Shown one piece after another: positions 7,497 to 15,868 of a DNA stretch of 16,013 nucleotides (its first letter is position 1; each line of letters begins with the position of its first letter). The DNA is from Frankiales bacterium (GTDB lineage: Bacteria; Actinomycetota; Actinomycetes; Mycobacteriales; SCTD01). Both the position numbers and the translations under genes were made by a program. The stretch is from NCBI GenBank assembly GCA_025965735.1, contig JAOPWK010000239.1:1-16013 (forward strand). The letters run 5' to 3'. Below the pieces are notes generated by a model, which saw nothing but the letters and a program-made list of their open reading frames with translations, searched no databases and was not told where the DNA came from.

Positions 7497-8378
7497 ATGA
7501 GCGACGAGCAGCTGCGGCTGATGTGCGTGCACGCCCATCCCGACGACGAGTCGAGCAAGGGCGCGGCCACGATGGTGCGCTACGCCACTGAGGGCGTCGA
7601 CGTCCTGGTGGTCACCCTCACCGACGGCTCGCGCGGCTCCGTGCTCAACCCGGCGATGGACCGGCCCGAGGTGCAGGCCAACATCACCGAGATCCGTGCC
7701 AAGGAGATGGACCGCGCGCGCGAGATCCTCGGCGTGCGCCAGGTCTTCCTCGGCTTCGTCGACTCCGGCCTGCCCGAGGGGGACCCGCTGCCGCCGCTGC
7801 CGGACGGCTGCTTCGCGACCGGCGAGCTCGAGGAGCAGACCGAGGCGCTGGTGCGCGTGGTCCGCGAGCAGCGCCCGCACGTGATGACGACGTACGACGA
7901 GAACGGCGGCTACCCGCACCCGGACCACATCCGCTGCCACGAGGTGTCGGTGGCGGCCTTCGAAGCGGCCGGCGACCCGGACCGGTTCCCCGACGCAGGC
8001 GCGCCCTGGCAGCCGCTGAAGCTGTACTACAACCTCACCTTCCACAAGAGCCGCCTGGAGAAGCTGCACCAGGCGATGCTGGCGGCGGCGGTCGAGTCGC
8101 CGTACGCGGAGTGGCTCGTCAACTGGGAGGACAAGCCCGGCGACGCCGAGCGCCTCACCACGTCGGTCCCGTGCTCGGAGTACTTCCCGGTGCGCGACGC
8201 CGCGCTCATCGCGCACGCCACGCAGGTCGACCCCACCGGCCGCTGGTTCGCCTGCCCGATGGAGCTGCAGCAGGAGACCTGGCCGTACGAGGACTTCCAG
8301 CTCGCCCGCTCGCTGGTCGACACGAGCCTGCCGGAGGACGACCTGTTCGCCGGGATCCGCAGCCGGGTCAGCTCGTGA
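7497..8378 (+). CDS. mca: mycothiol S-conjugate amidase
   Basis: This 293-aa zinc amidase cleaves mycothiol conjugates of electrophiles and antibiotics, giving a mercapturic acid for export and GlcN-Ins for mycothiol recycling. The zinc-binding AHPDDE motif (residues 13-18) and the HPDH motif (141-144) of the MshB/Mca deacetylase family are intact. VHAHPDDESSKGAATMVRYA and the long YYNLTFHKSRLEKLH segment favour Mca over the shorter related MshB, as does the neighbourhood (greA-DUF4307 upstream, small membrane gene downstream). The ATG at 7497 follows a strong AGGAGG about 9 bases upstream. The stop overlaps the next gene's start (GTGA). The presence of mca shows that the host makes mycothiol. 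Confidence 0.95.
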   Translation: MSDEQLRLMCVHAHPDDESSKGAATMVRYATEGVDVLVVTLTDGSRGSVLNPAMDRPEVQANITEIRAKEMDRAREILGVRQVFLGFVDSGLPEGDPLPPLPDGCFATGELEEQTEALVRVVREQRPHVMTTYDENGGYPHPDHIRCHEVSVAAFEAAGDPDRFPDAGAPWQPLKLYYNLTFHKSRLEKLHQAMLAAAVESPYAEWLVNWEDKPGDAERLTTSVPCSEYFPVRDAALIAHATQVDPTGRWFACPMELQQETWPYEDFQLARSLVDTSLPEDDLFAGIRSRVSS

Positions 8379-8566
8379 GCCCCGCGCTGCTGCTGGCCGC
8401 GGTCGAGGAGGAGGACCTCGGTACCGGGCCGATCGGGCTGGTCATCATCCTGCTGCTGCTCATCGCGACGGCGTTCCTCATCCGGAACATGAACAGCCGG
8501 CTCAAGCGCCTGCCCCCGAGGTTCCCGGGGCAGGAGGACGACCCGCAGGACGACCCGAAGGACTGA
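8375..8566 (+). CDS. 63-aa membrane protein coupled to mca
   Basis: A short protein starts at a GTG that overlaps the mca stop (GTGA). It has a short acidic lead (AAVEEEDLGTG), one hydrophobic helix (about 19-38, IGLVIILLLLIATAFLIRNM) and a proline- and aspartate-rich tail (PGQEDDPQDDPKD). Similar small membrane proteins follow mca in other actinobacteria (compare Rv1083), so it is very likely a real gene. The function is unknown; a membrane helper for mycothiol-conjugate handling is only a guess. The stop lies 3 bases from the stop of the convergent arfB gene. Confidence 0.78.
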   Translation: MSPALLLAAVEEEDLGTGPIGLVIILLLLIATAFLIRNMNSRLKRLPPRFPGQEDDPQDDPKD

Positions 8567-8569
8567 CGC

Positions 8570-8998
8570 TCAGTCGTCGTGCCGGCCGGACCGGCCGCGC
8601 TTGACCTGCGAGCGCAGCCGCTTGCCCTCGAGCCGTCGCTCCCTGCTCCCCCTGGTGGGCCGCGTCGGCCGGCGCGGCTTCGGGGGCGGAGCGACCGCCT
8701 CTCGCAGGACCTGCGCCAGCCGCTGCTCGGCCGCCTCGCGGTTCTGCAGCTGGCTGCGGTGCTCGCTGGCCGCCACCGTCAGCACGCCGTCCACCAGCCG
8801 CCCGGCCAGTCGCTCCAGCGCCCGAGCCCGCAGCAGGTCCGACAGCACCGGCGAGCGCGCCACGTCGAAGCTGAGCTCGGCGCGGCTGTCGGTGGTGTTG
8901 ACGCCCTGCCCGCCGGGACCGGAGGAGCGGGAGAACCGCCACGACAGCTCGGCCTCCGGCACGACCAGCCGCGCGGTCACCTGCAGCGGGCCGGGCAC
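8570..8998 (-). CDS. arfB: alternative ribosome-rescue factor ArfB (peptidyl-tRNA hydrolase, RF-like)
   Basis: This 142-aa protein has the GGQ catalytic motif in SGPGGQGVNTTDSRAEL, which hydrolyses peptidyl-tRNA. The basic C-terminal tail (KPRRPTRPTRGSRERRLEGKRLRSQVK) reaches into the empty mRNA channel of stalled ribosomes. Length and tail match ArfB/YaeJ rather than the much longer release factors RF1/RF2. I chose the GTG at 8998 (VPGPLQVTARL) because homologs begin near there. An upstream GTG at 9043 would add 15 residues; neither has a strong ribosome site. It is convergent with the mca-coupled gene and divergent from the next membrane gene, so it is a single-gene unit. Confidence 0.92.
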   Translation of the reverse strand: MPGPLQVTARLVVPEAELSWRFSRSSGPGGQGVNTTDSRAELSFDVARSPVLSDLLRARALERLAGRLVDGVLTVAASEHRSQLQNREAAEQRLAQVLREAVAPPPKPRRPTRPTRGSRERRLEGKRLRSQVKRGRSGRHDD

Positions 8999-9059
8999 CT
9001 CGTGAGCATGGCAGCCGGGGCCAACCTCACCTGACCGCCACACCGGCGGTACCGGCCGC

Positions 9060-9105
9060 GCGGAAGCGTTCCGCCGCGGTCAGTTTGGTCACGGAGTGGT
9101 CACGG
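9060..9105. promoter_or_regulatory. operator-like repeats in the arfB / membrane-protein divergent region
   Basis: Two elements lie close together. GCGGAA-GCG-TTCCGC (9060-9074) is a perfect inverted repeat with 6-base arms. GGTCACGG occurs twice (9087-9094 and 9098-9105), an exact direct repeat with an 11-base period, about one helical turn. They lie roughly 85-130 bases upstream of the ATG at 9191. They look like binding sites for a dimeric or tandem-bound regulator, but no known consensus was recognised. Confidence 0.4.
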
Positions 9106-9190
9106 TGCGCGTTTGCCTGGACGACGTTCGGCAACAGCCCCTCTCGCCGGACGCGTCCGGAGCCCGCACACCACCCAGCACGGAGACGCC

Positions 9191-9835
9191 ATGACCTCGC
9201 GCCCAGTGTCCGGCCCCAGCGGCACGCCCGCCGCCGTGAGCCCGCCCGGCAGCCGCCCGCACCTGCCTCCCGTCGGCAGCAGCGAGCGCAAGCACCGCCG
9301 CAGGGCACCGCTGGCCTGGCTGCCGTGGCTCCTGCTCGGCCTGCTCGCCCTGACGCTGCTGGGCGCAGCCCTGCTCGCCAAGGTCGCCGGCTCGAGCGGC
9401 AGCGGTGACGCAGCCGGCACGAGCGGCAGCGGCGGCAGCGCCGCGTCGGTCGCGCAGCAGGGCGACGCTCCGGCAGTGCTCTCCGCCGGCGGCCAGGACC
9501 TGCTCGGCCTGCCCGGCGGCCGCGTGGCCGAGCTGGCGGGGGAGCAGGCGTCCGGCACCGCCCGCGTGGAGTCCGTCGTCGCCGACGAGGGCTTCTGGGT
9601 GGGCAGCGACGCCACCCGCCGCGTCTTCGTGTTCCTGACACCTGAAGCCCGCCGCAGCGCCGGCGAGTCCGGCTTCCAGGTGCAGGCCGGCCAGACCGTC
9701 CAGCTCCAGGGCACCGTCAAGCCCAGTTCCCCGGAGTTCGCCCGGGCCGCCGGCGTCACCGGCGCTGAGGGCGCCGGGCAGCTCGCCTCGCAGGGGGGCT
9801 ACGTCGAGGCCACCGAGGTCCGGCTCGCCCCGTAG
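9191..9835 (+). CDS. single-pass membrane protein with OB-like extracellular domain, unknown function
   Basis: This 214-aa protein has a proline-rich cytoplasmic start (1-30), a basic patch (RKHRRR), one transmembrane helix (about 41-63), a Gly/Ser linker (66-85) and an outside domain of about 130 residues. The domain pattern GTARVESVVADEGFWVGS, VFVFLTP and QVQAGQTVQLQGTV resembles small OB-fold modules in exported proteins. I cannot name a family. The ATG at 9191 has GGAG about 6 bases upstream. It heads a rightward gene series of PRC-barrel and DUF2382 proteins, so an envelope-stress role is possible. That is inferred from context only. Confidence 0.75.
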   Translation: MTSRPVSGPSGTPAAVSPPGSRPHLPPVGSSERKHRRRAPLAWLPWLLLGLLALTLLGAALLAKVAGSSGSGDAAGTSGSGGSAASVAQQGDAPAVLSAGGQDLLGLPGGRVAELAGEQASGTARVESVVADEGFWVGSDATRRVFVFLTPEARRSAGESGFQVQAGQTVQLQGTVKPSSPEFARAAGVTGAEGAGQLASQGGYVEATEVRLAP

Positions 9836-9899
9836 CTCACACCACCCCGCACCAGCGCACGGACCTGTCCCACCCAGCCCGACCCACGAGGAGATCCCC

Positions 9900-10688
9900 A
9901 TGATCGACAGCAGCAGCCTGGGCACCCTGTCCGGCAAGACCGTCGTCGGCCCCGACGGCGACACCATCGGCACGATCGCCGACGTCTACGAGGCCACCGA
10001 CGGCGGCGGCGGCACCTTCGCCACCGTCAACACCGGCCTGTTCGGCGGCGGCAGCAGCTTCTTCCCGCTCAACGCGGCGACGCTGCAGGGCGACACCGTC
10101 TCGGTGCCGTTCACCAAGTCCTTCATCGGCGACGCCCCGCGCGTCGAGAACGACGAGGAGCTGACCGCTCCCGAGGAGGAGCGCCTCTTCGCGTACTACA
10201 GCAGCGCCGGCGCGCAGGGCGGGACGGTCGGCCACGACACGTCCGGCCCGAGCACCGACAGCGCGATGACCCGCTCGGAGGAGACGCTGCGCGTCGGCAC
10301 CGAGCGCGCCGCGGCCGGCCGCGCCCGCCTGCGCAAGTACGTCGGCACCGAGACCGAGACCCGCACCGTCCCCGTATCGCACGAGGAGGTCCGCGTCGAG
10401 CGCGAGCCGATCACGGACGCCAACATCGGCGCGGCGCTGGACGGCCCGACCATCTCCGAGGAGGAGCACGAGGTCGTGCTCACCGCCGAGCAGCCCGTCG
10501 TGCAGAAGGAGGCCGTCCCGGTCGAGCGCGTGCGCCTGGACACCGAGACCGTCACCGAGCAGGCGCAGGTCACCGAGGACGTCCGCAAGGAGCAGATCGA
10601 GCTCGACGGCGCCGACGCCGTCTACCCGGCCACGGGTGGCGTCGAGACCGAGACGCACAGCGAGCTCGACGTCGAGCCGCGCACGTAG
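9900..10688 (+). CDS. PRC-barrel and DUF2382 (YsnF-like) stress protein
   Basis: This 262-aa protein has an N-terminal PRC-barrel (about 8-78, with GKTVVGPDGDTIGTIADVYEA) and an acidic linker. A C-terminal DUF2382 domain follows (about 124-236, with SEETLRVGTERAAAGRARLRK and VPVSHEEVRVEREP). This fusion is common in actinobacteria, and such proteins are often called general stress or YsnF/AvaK-like proteins, but the biochemical role is not known. The ATG at 9900 follows GAGGAG about 7 bases upstream. It lies 64 bases after the membrane protein gene, and a strong hairpin follows it. A second, diverged DUF2382 gene lies about 760 bases downstream. Confidence 0.9.
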   Translation: MIDSSSLGTLSGKTVVGPDGDTIGTIADVYEATDGGGGTFATVNTGLFGGGSSFFPLNAATLQGDTVSVPFTKSFIGDAPRVENDEELTAPEEERLFAYYSSAGAQGGTVGHDTSGPSTDSAMTRSEETLRVGTERAAAGRARLRKYVGTETETRTVPVSHEEVRVEREPITDANIGAALDGPTISEEEHEVVLTAEQPVVQKEAVPVERVRLDTETVTEQAQVTEDVRKEQIELDGADAVYPATGGVETETHSELDVEPRT

Positions 10689-10700
10689 TCCAGCACCGCT

Positions 10701-10745
10701 GACGACCGCCGCCTCCGCCCACCGGGTGGGGGCGGCGTCGTCGTC
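10701..10745 (+). terminator. GC-rich hairpin after the PRC/DUF2382 gene
   Basis: Complementary arms surround the centre CCACC-GGGTGG (about 10719-10730). CGCCGCC pairs with GGCGGCG and the outer GACGAC with GTCGTC, with a small bulge between them. There is no T-run, which is usual for terminators in GC-rich actinobacteria. It sits 12 bases after the stop codon, where a terminator or attenuator would be expected. Confidence 0.5.
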
Positions 10746-10750
10746 CGGAC

Positions 10751-10773
10751 GTACCTCACCCGAACACGGGTAC
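10751..10773. promoter_or_regulatory. nested inverted repeats upstream of the four-helix membrane gene
   Basis: GTACC (10751-10755) and GGTAC (10769-10773) form an inverted repeat. Inside it lies a second one, ACCCG-AACA-CGGGT (10758-10771). They lie about 40-60 bases upstream of the ATG at 10812, a typical place for an operator or promoter. The GGGTAC also resembles a stress-sigma -10 (GGGTAT), but no matching GTTT -35 sits at the right distance. Confidence 0.35.
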
Positions 10774-10811
10774 CGCTCCTGGGGCGGCACCCGCAGACAC
10801 CAGGAGCGCAC

Positions 10812-11450
10812 ATGGAACAGCAGCAGACCCGCGGGGCGTCCAGCCCCGTCGGGCAGTCCCCCCTCGACAAGGTCGTGGTTCACGGCTCCGACATCACCGT
10901 CGGACGCGCGCACTCCGAGCTCCCGCTCGGCGAGGCACGCAGTCGCTTCGGCGGCGTCGACGTGCCCGCGGTCATCGGCGGTGCGCTGGCGGGCCTCGGT
11001 ACCGCGGCGCTGCTCGGCGGCATCGCCAGCGCGATCGGCCTGGAGACCGGGCAGGGCGACGCGGAGGCGCTGGCGCTCGCCGGCCTCGCCACCGCGCTCG
11101 TCGTGGTCGCGCTGTCGGCGCTGCTCGGCGGCTGGGTGGCCGGCCGTGCTGCCCGCTTCGACGGCGCGCGCAACGGCCTGCTCGCCGGGCTGCTGATGGC
11201 GCTGCTGCTCGCGCTCATGGGCGCGGCCGGTGCCTACTCCGCCGCCGACAACGGGCTGCCGGTCTCCCTCGACGGCGACCGGCTCACCACCGCCGCGCTC
11301 ATCGCCGCCGGCCTGGGCCTGATCGTCAGCGCCCTGGCCGGGATGGCCGGCGGCCGCCTCGGCGCCCGCTGGCACCGCGACGTCGACGACGTCATCGTCG
11401 GCACCCGACCGGGCGCCGTGGCCACCGCGGGTGCGCAGGTCGTCCGATGA
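10812..11450 (+). CDS. four-helix membrane protein of stress operon, unknown function
   Basis: This 212-aa protein has a polar N-terminus (1-48), then four Gly/Ala/Leu-rich transmembrane helices at about 51-75, 85-110, 121-143 and 159-182, and a short basic C-terminal tail. The ATG at 10812 has GGAG about 6 bases upstream. Its stop overlaps the start of the next DUF2382 gene (ATGA), which implies coupled translation. Glycine-rich membrane proteins often accompany DUF2382 genes in actinobacteria. The function is unknown; a membrane anchor or sensor for the DUF2382 partner is inference. Confidence 0.78.
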   Translation: MEQQQTRGASSPVGQSPLDKVVVHGSDITVGRAHSELPLGEARSRFGGVDVPAVIGGALAGLGTAALLGGIASAIGLETGQGDAEALALAGLATALVVVALSALLGGWVAGRAARFDGARNGLLAGLLMALLLALMGAAGAYSAADNGLPVSLDGDRLTTAALIAAGLGLIVSALAGMAGGRLGARWHRDVDDVIVGTRPGAVATAGAQVVR

Positions 11451-11893
11451 GCCGCCGCACGCACGAGGCCGCCGACGACCTGACCGTGGCCATGGATGTG
11501 CCCGAGGTCGTCGTGGCCGAGGAGCGCCTGCAGGTCGGCACCCAGACCGAGGCCGTCGGCTCCGCCCGTGCCCGCAAGCACGTCGACGTGGAGCGCGTCA
11601 GCACACGCGTCGAGCGCGGCACCGAGCACGCCGAGACCGACGTGGTCGCGGTCGTCGACGCCGAGGCCGACAGCGGCCAGGTCGAGACGCTGCCCGACGG
11701 CAGCCTGTCGATCCCGGTGTTCGAGGAGCAGATCGTCGTCACCAAGCGCCTCGTGGTGCGCGAGCGGGTCGTCATCCGCAAGCACACCGTGTACGAGGAG
11801 CACGTCGTGGAGGCCGACCTCAAGCGCGAGCGCGTGGAGGTGGAGGCCGAGGGCGCCGCCGTCGTCCACGACGAGGGCCAGGTGCGCGCATGA
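11447..11893 (+). CDS. DUF2382 (YsnF-like) stress protein
   Basis: This 148-aa protein is almost entirely one DUF2382 domain (about 24-133): AEERLQVGTQTEAVGSARARKHV, then SIPVFEEQIVVTKRLVVRERVVIRKH. It lacks the PRC-barrel found in the paralog at 9900-10688, and the two are only distantly alike. Both ends overlap neighbours by 4 bases (ATGA), upstream with the four-helix membrane gene and downstream with a 43-aa gene. The three are therefore almost certainly one translational unit. Confidence 0.88.
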   Translation: MSRRTHEAADDLTVAMDVPEVVVAEERLQVGTQTEAVGSARARKHVDVERVSTRVERGTEHAETDVVAVVDAEADSGQVETLPDGSLSIPVFEEQIVVTKRLVVRERVVIRKHTVYEEHVVEADLKRERVEVEAEGAAVVHDEGQVRA

Positions 11894-12021
11894 CCACCCC
11901 GGACGGACGCACGCCGGATGCCCCCGACCAGGCCGAGGGCGAGGTGCAGCCCGGATCGCAGGACGACGGACGCACCCCCGCCGCGGCCGACCAGGCCGAG
12001 GGCGACGACCCCGACGCCTGA
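11890..12021 (+). CDS. 43-aa acidic repeat protein coupled to DUF2382 gene
   Basis: The ATG at 11890 overlaps the DUF2382 stop (ATGA). The 43-aa product is acidic, lacks hydrophobic and aromatic residues and is probably disordered. It is built from two copies of a 21-residue unit, DGRTPxAxDQAEG (residues 5-25 and 26-43). No family is recognised. The overlap and the in-frame repeat of a codon-multiple length argue that it is translated; otherwise it could be a by-product of DNA repeat slippage. Confidence 0.55.
   Translation: MTTPDGRTPDAPDQAEGEVQPGSQDDGRTPAAADQAEGDDPDA
11902..12018 (+). repeat. imperfect tandem repeat, 63-base period, within the 43-aa gene
   Basis: GACGGACGCAC starts at 11902 and again at 11965, and each copy is followed by GACCAGGCCGAGGGCGA. 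The 63-base period equals 21 codons, so the duplication keeps the reading frame. Confidence 0.75.
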
Positions 12022-12233
12022 CCCGCAGCACGCCCAGCAGCCCCGCCTCGCCTGTCGAGACCGGGGGCGGCGATTCTGTGGGCAGCCGGCGCACGCACCG
12101 CCGCAGGTCGGGCCTGCTCGCGCCGTGCCTGCCGTCGTCCCGCCGGAGCAGCCCGGCGTCGTCCCCGCCCGCACTGCCGACGGCCGCGACGTCGTCTGCG
12201 TGCACAGCTCGCCGCCGCCCGTGGCGTCGTGGC
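12022..12233. other. intergenic stretch before the TNT remnant, no supported gene
   Basis: This 212-base stretch has open frames but none with family-like composition; they are arginine-, proline- and serine-rich in the way of GC-rich noncoding DNA. An in-frame GTG at 12078 could extend the following ORF, but the added residues look non-coding. It may be decayed sequence belonging to the pseudogene that follows. Confidence 0.45.
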
Positions 12234-12848
12234 GTGGTTCTCCACCAGCGGGCTGACCTGCTCGGCCTGCTCCCGCCCGGTCACGACCTGCTCCTGACGC
12301 TGGCCACCGCCGGGGCCGGTGCGGCCGGCTGCGGCGCCAAGAGGCTGGACGCGCTCGGCGAGCTCAGCACGACGCGGCGCGGGCTGGACGGGGCCGAGGA
12401 CGTCGCGACGCTCGCGCAGGCGCCCCGGCGCTACATCGAGTTCACCGTTGACCCGAGCCGCCCGACCGACTGGCACTGGCCGGACAACGCGGGGGCGGTG
12501 CCCGGCACCGAGCGGGTGGTCGTGCCGGAGCCGGGGATGCGGATCGACCGCATCGGCAGCAAGGGCGGCGACTTCTTCACCGAACCCGGGACGCCGTTCT
12601 CGCAGCGGTCCCTCCCGCCGGACCGCCTCGAGCTCGAGCTGCGCGACTGGGAGGTGCGCCCCGACCACCCCGCTCTGCAGGACGGGTCGGTGCGGCTCGA
12701 GGTCTCGGAGAAGGTGACCGCCATCGTGAGGTCGAGGCCGTCAGCGGACAAGCGGCAGCCGGACCTGGGCGTGGGCGTCTCCATCGACGACTTCGGCACC
12801 GGCTACAGCTCGCTGCTGTACCTCAAGCGGTACCCGTCAGCGCCCTGA
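12234..12848 (+). pseudogene. truncated TNT-type NAD glycohydrolase toxin domain running into an EAL fragment
   Basis: A 204-codon open frame (GTG at 12234, uncertain) has two unrelated parts. Residues about 64-160 resemble the TNT domain first known from the tuberculosis necrotizing toxin: DWHWPDNAGAVPGT, GMRIDRIG, GGDFFTEPGTPFSQRSLPP. The expected C-terminal part with the GQPGGGxQ segment, which holds a glutamine needed for NAD cleavage, is missing. From about residue 177 the frame reads LGVGVSIDDFGTGYSSLLYLKRYP, which belongs to EAL phosphodiesterases. The frame then stops because of a one-base shift near 12834. No export domain, toxin carrier or immunity gene is seen. I infer a non-functional fusion made by deletion or recombination. 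A short stable protein cannot be excluded. Confidence 0.6.
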
Positions 12849-13090
12849 AGGTCGACCGGTCGTTCGTGTCCGGGCTGGGTGGGCGCATCGACGACGACGC
12901 CATCGTCGCCAGCGTCGTCAGCCTGGCCCGCGCGGTCGGCGCCACCTGCATCGCCGAGGGCGTGGAGCCGCCGGCCCAGCACGCGGCCCTGCGCGCGCTG
13001 GACTGCGACTTCGCCCAGGGCCAAGCAGCCGCCCGCGTCCGGGCGAGCTCCGCTGCCGTGGTGGAGGAGCCGGGCCCGGGTCCTCGCTGA
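12699..13090 (+). pseudogene. C-terminal half of an EAL-domain (c-di-GMP phosphodiesterase) protein, frameshifted
   Basis: The first part is read in the frame of the TNT-like ORF and contains DDFGTGYSSL (about 12787-12816). After TACCC at 12831-12835 the match moves to another frame: ALKVDRSFVSGLGGRIDDDA, then IAEGVEPPAQHAALRALDCDFAQG, ending at a TGA at 13088-13090. A single lost C in the CCC run explains the shift. The EAL motif itself and the N-terminal half of the domain, with several metal ligands, are absent. The late EGVE motif is kept. This is therefore a dead remnant of a protein that degraded cyclic di-GMP, unless the shift is a sequencing error; even then the domain is truncated. 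Confidence 0.7.
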
Positions 13091-13174
13091 GCCGCGGGTC
13101 CAGCCGGGGACTGCTGTCGTGCGCCTCGTAGGGTCCTGATGAGGGACCAGCCGGCACCGGGTCCTGCTGAGCCG
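13078..13174 (+). repeat. three short imperfect direct repeats (GGGTCCT...TGAG)
   Basis: GGGTCCTCGCTGAGCCG (13078-13094), GGGTCCTGATGAG (13131-13143) and GGGTCCTGCTGAGCCG (13159-13174) are near-copies spanning the end of the EAL remnant and the gap before the next gene. The middle copy also forms a small hairpin (GGTCC-TGATGAG-GGACC). They may be traces of local duplication. Confidence 0.45.
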
Positions 13175-13222
13175 AGGCGCGAGGGAGAGCTTCATGGTCG
13201 TGTCCGCGGAAGCGGCTGGTTG

Positions 13223-15172
<1,950 letters not shown>

Positions 15173-15175
15173 GGC

Positions 15176-15868
15176 CTAGGCGCTGGCGCCGTAGGTCGCG
15201 AACGACACCGCGATGTAGTGCGTGATGAACGCCGCCAGCGTGAAGGCGTGGAAGACCTCGTGGAAGCCGAACCACTGCGGCGAGGGGTTCGGGCGCTGCA
15301 GCGCGTAGACGACCGCGCCCAGGCTGTAGAAGACGCCGCCCACGAGCAGCAGCACCACGACCCGCAGCCCGCCCTCCTCGTGCAGCTGCGGGATGACGCC
15401 GAGGGCGACCCAGCCGAGCAGCAGGTAGATCCCGGTGAACAGCCAGCGGGCCGGCCGCCGGACGGTGTTGCGCAGGACGACGCCGGCGAGCGCGCCTCCC
15501 CAGACGAGGCCGAACACGACCCAGCGCGCGGCGCCCTCGAGCAGCAGCAGGGCGAACGGCGTGTACGTGCCGGCGATGAGGATGAAGATCATCGAGTGGT
15601 CGAGCCGCTGCATCACGGTGAACGCCCGACCGGTCCAGGTACCGCGGTGGAAGGCCGCCGAGGTGCCGAACAGCAGCGCCACGCTGACGGCGTAGACGAC
15701 CGCCGCGGTACGGGCACGCCCGGCGTCGGCCAGGCACACCAGGACGGTGCCGGTGACCAGCGAGACGGCGAAGGCGGCCTCGTGCAGGACGCCGCGCAGC
15801 CGGGGCTTGAGGACAGCGGCGAGCTCGTGCGCGCGCTCACGGACGACGGCTTCTACGGCGTGTTGCAC
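15176..15868 (-). CDS. hemolysin III / TrhA-family seven-helix membrane protein
   Basis: This 230-aa integral membrane protein has seven hydrophobic segments and the family's conserved polar residues: FHRGTW (H74), RLDHSMIFILIAGTYTPF (D90, H91) and the late FHEVFHAFT pair (H203, H207). These residues form the probable metal site of the PAQR/CREST superfamily. Despite the name, real hemolysis is doubtful; the E. coli homolog TrhA is linked to membrane energetics. The GTG at 15868 follows AGGAG about 5 bases upstream. Its stop is 3 bases from the end of the convergent DUF255 gene. The pairing matches Rv1084-Rv1085c. Confidence 0.92.
   Translation of the reverse strand: MQHAVEAVVRERAHELAAVLKPRLRGVLHEAAFAVSLVTGTVLVCLADAGRARTAAVVYAVSVALLFGTSAAFHRGTWTGRAFTVMQRLDHSMIFILIAGTYTPFALLLLEGAARWVVFGLVWGGALAGVVLRNTVRRPARWLFTGIYLLLGWVALGVIPQLHEEGGLRVVVLLLVGGVFYSLGAVVYALQRPNPSPQWFGFHEVFHAFTLAAFITHYIAVSFATYGASA

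Noticed and set aside
8509..8534. CCTGCCCC / GGGGCAGG hairpin as a terminator
   Set aside because: The 8-base stem lies inside the coding tail of the 63-aa membrane gene (LPPRFPGQ), before its stop. The pairing may be a product of codon choice, with no T-run to support termination.
12078..12233. Upstream GTG extension of the TNT-like frame
   Set aside because: The extra residues are arginine- and serine-rich and have no relation to TNT proteins, so I began the remnant at 12234, which is itself uncertain.
12234..13090. An intact toxin-immunity system
   Set aside because: No immunity gene, secretion motif or full catalytic domain is present; the locus is truncated and frameshifted.
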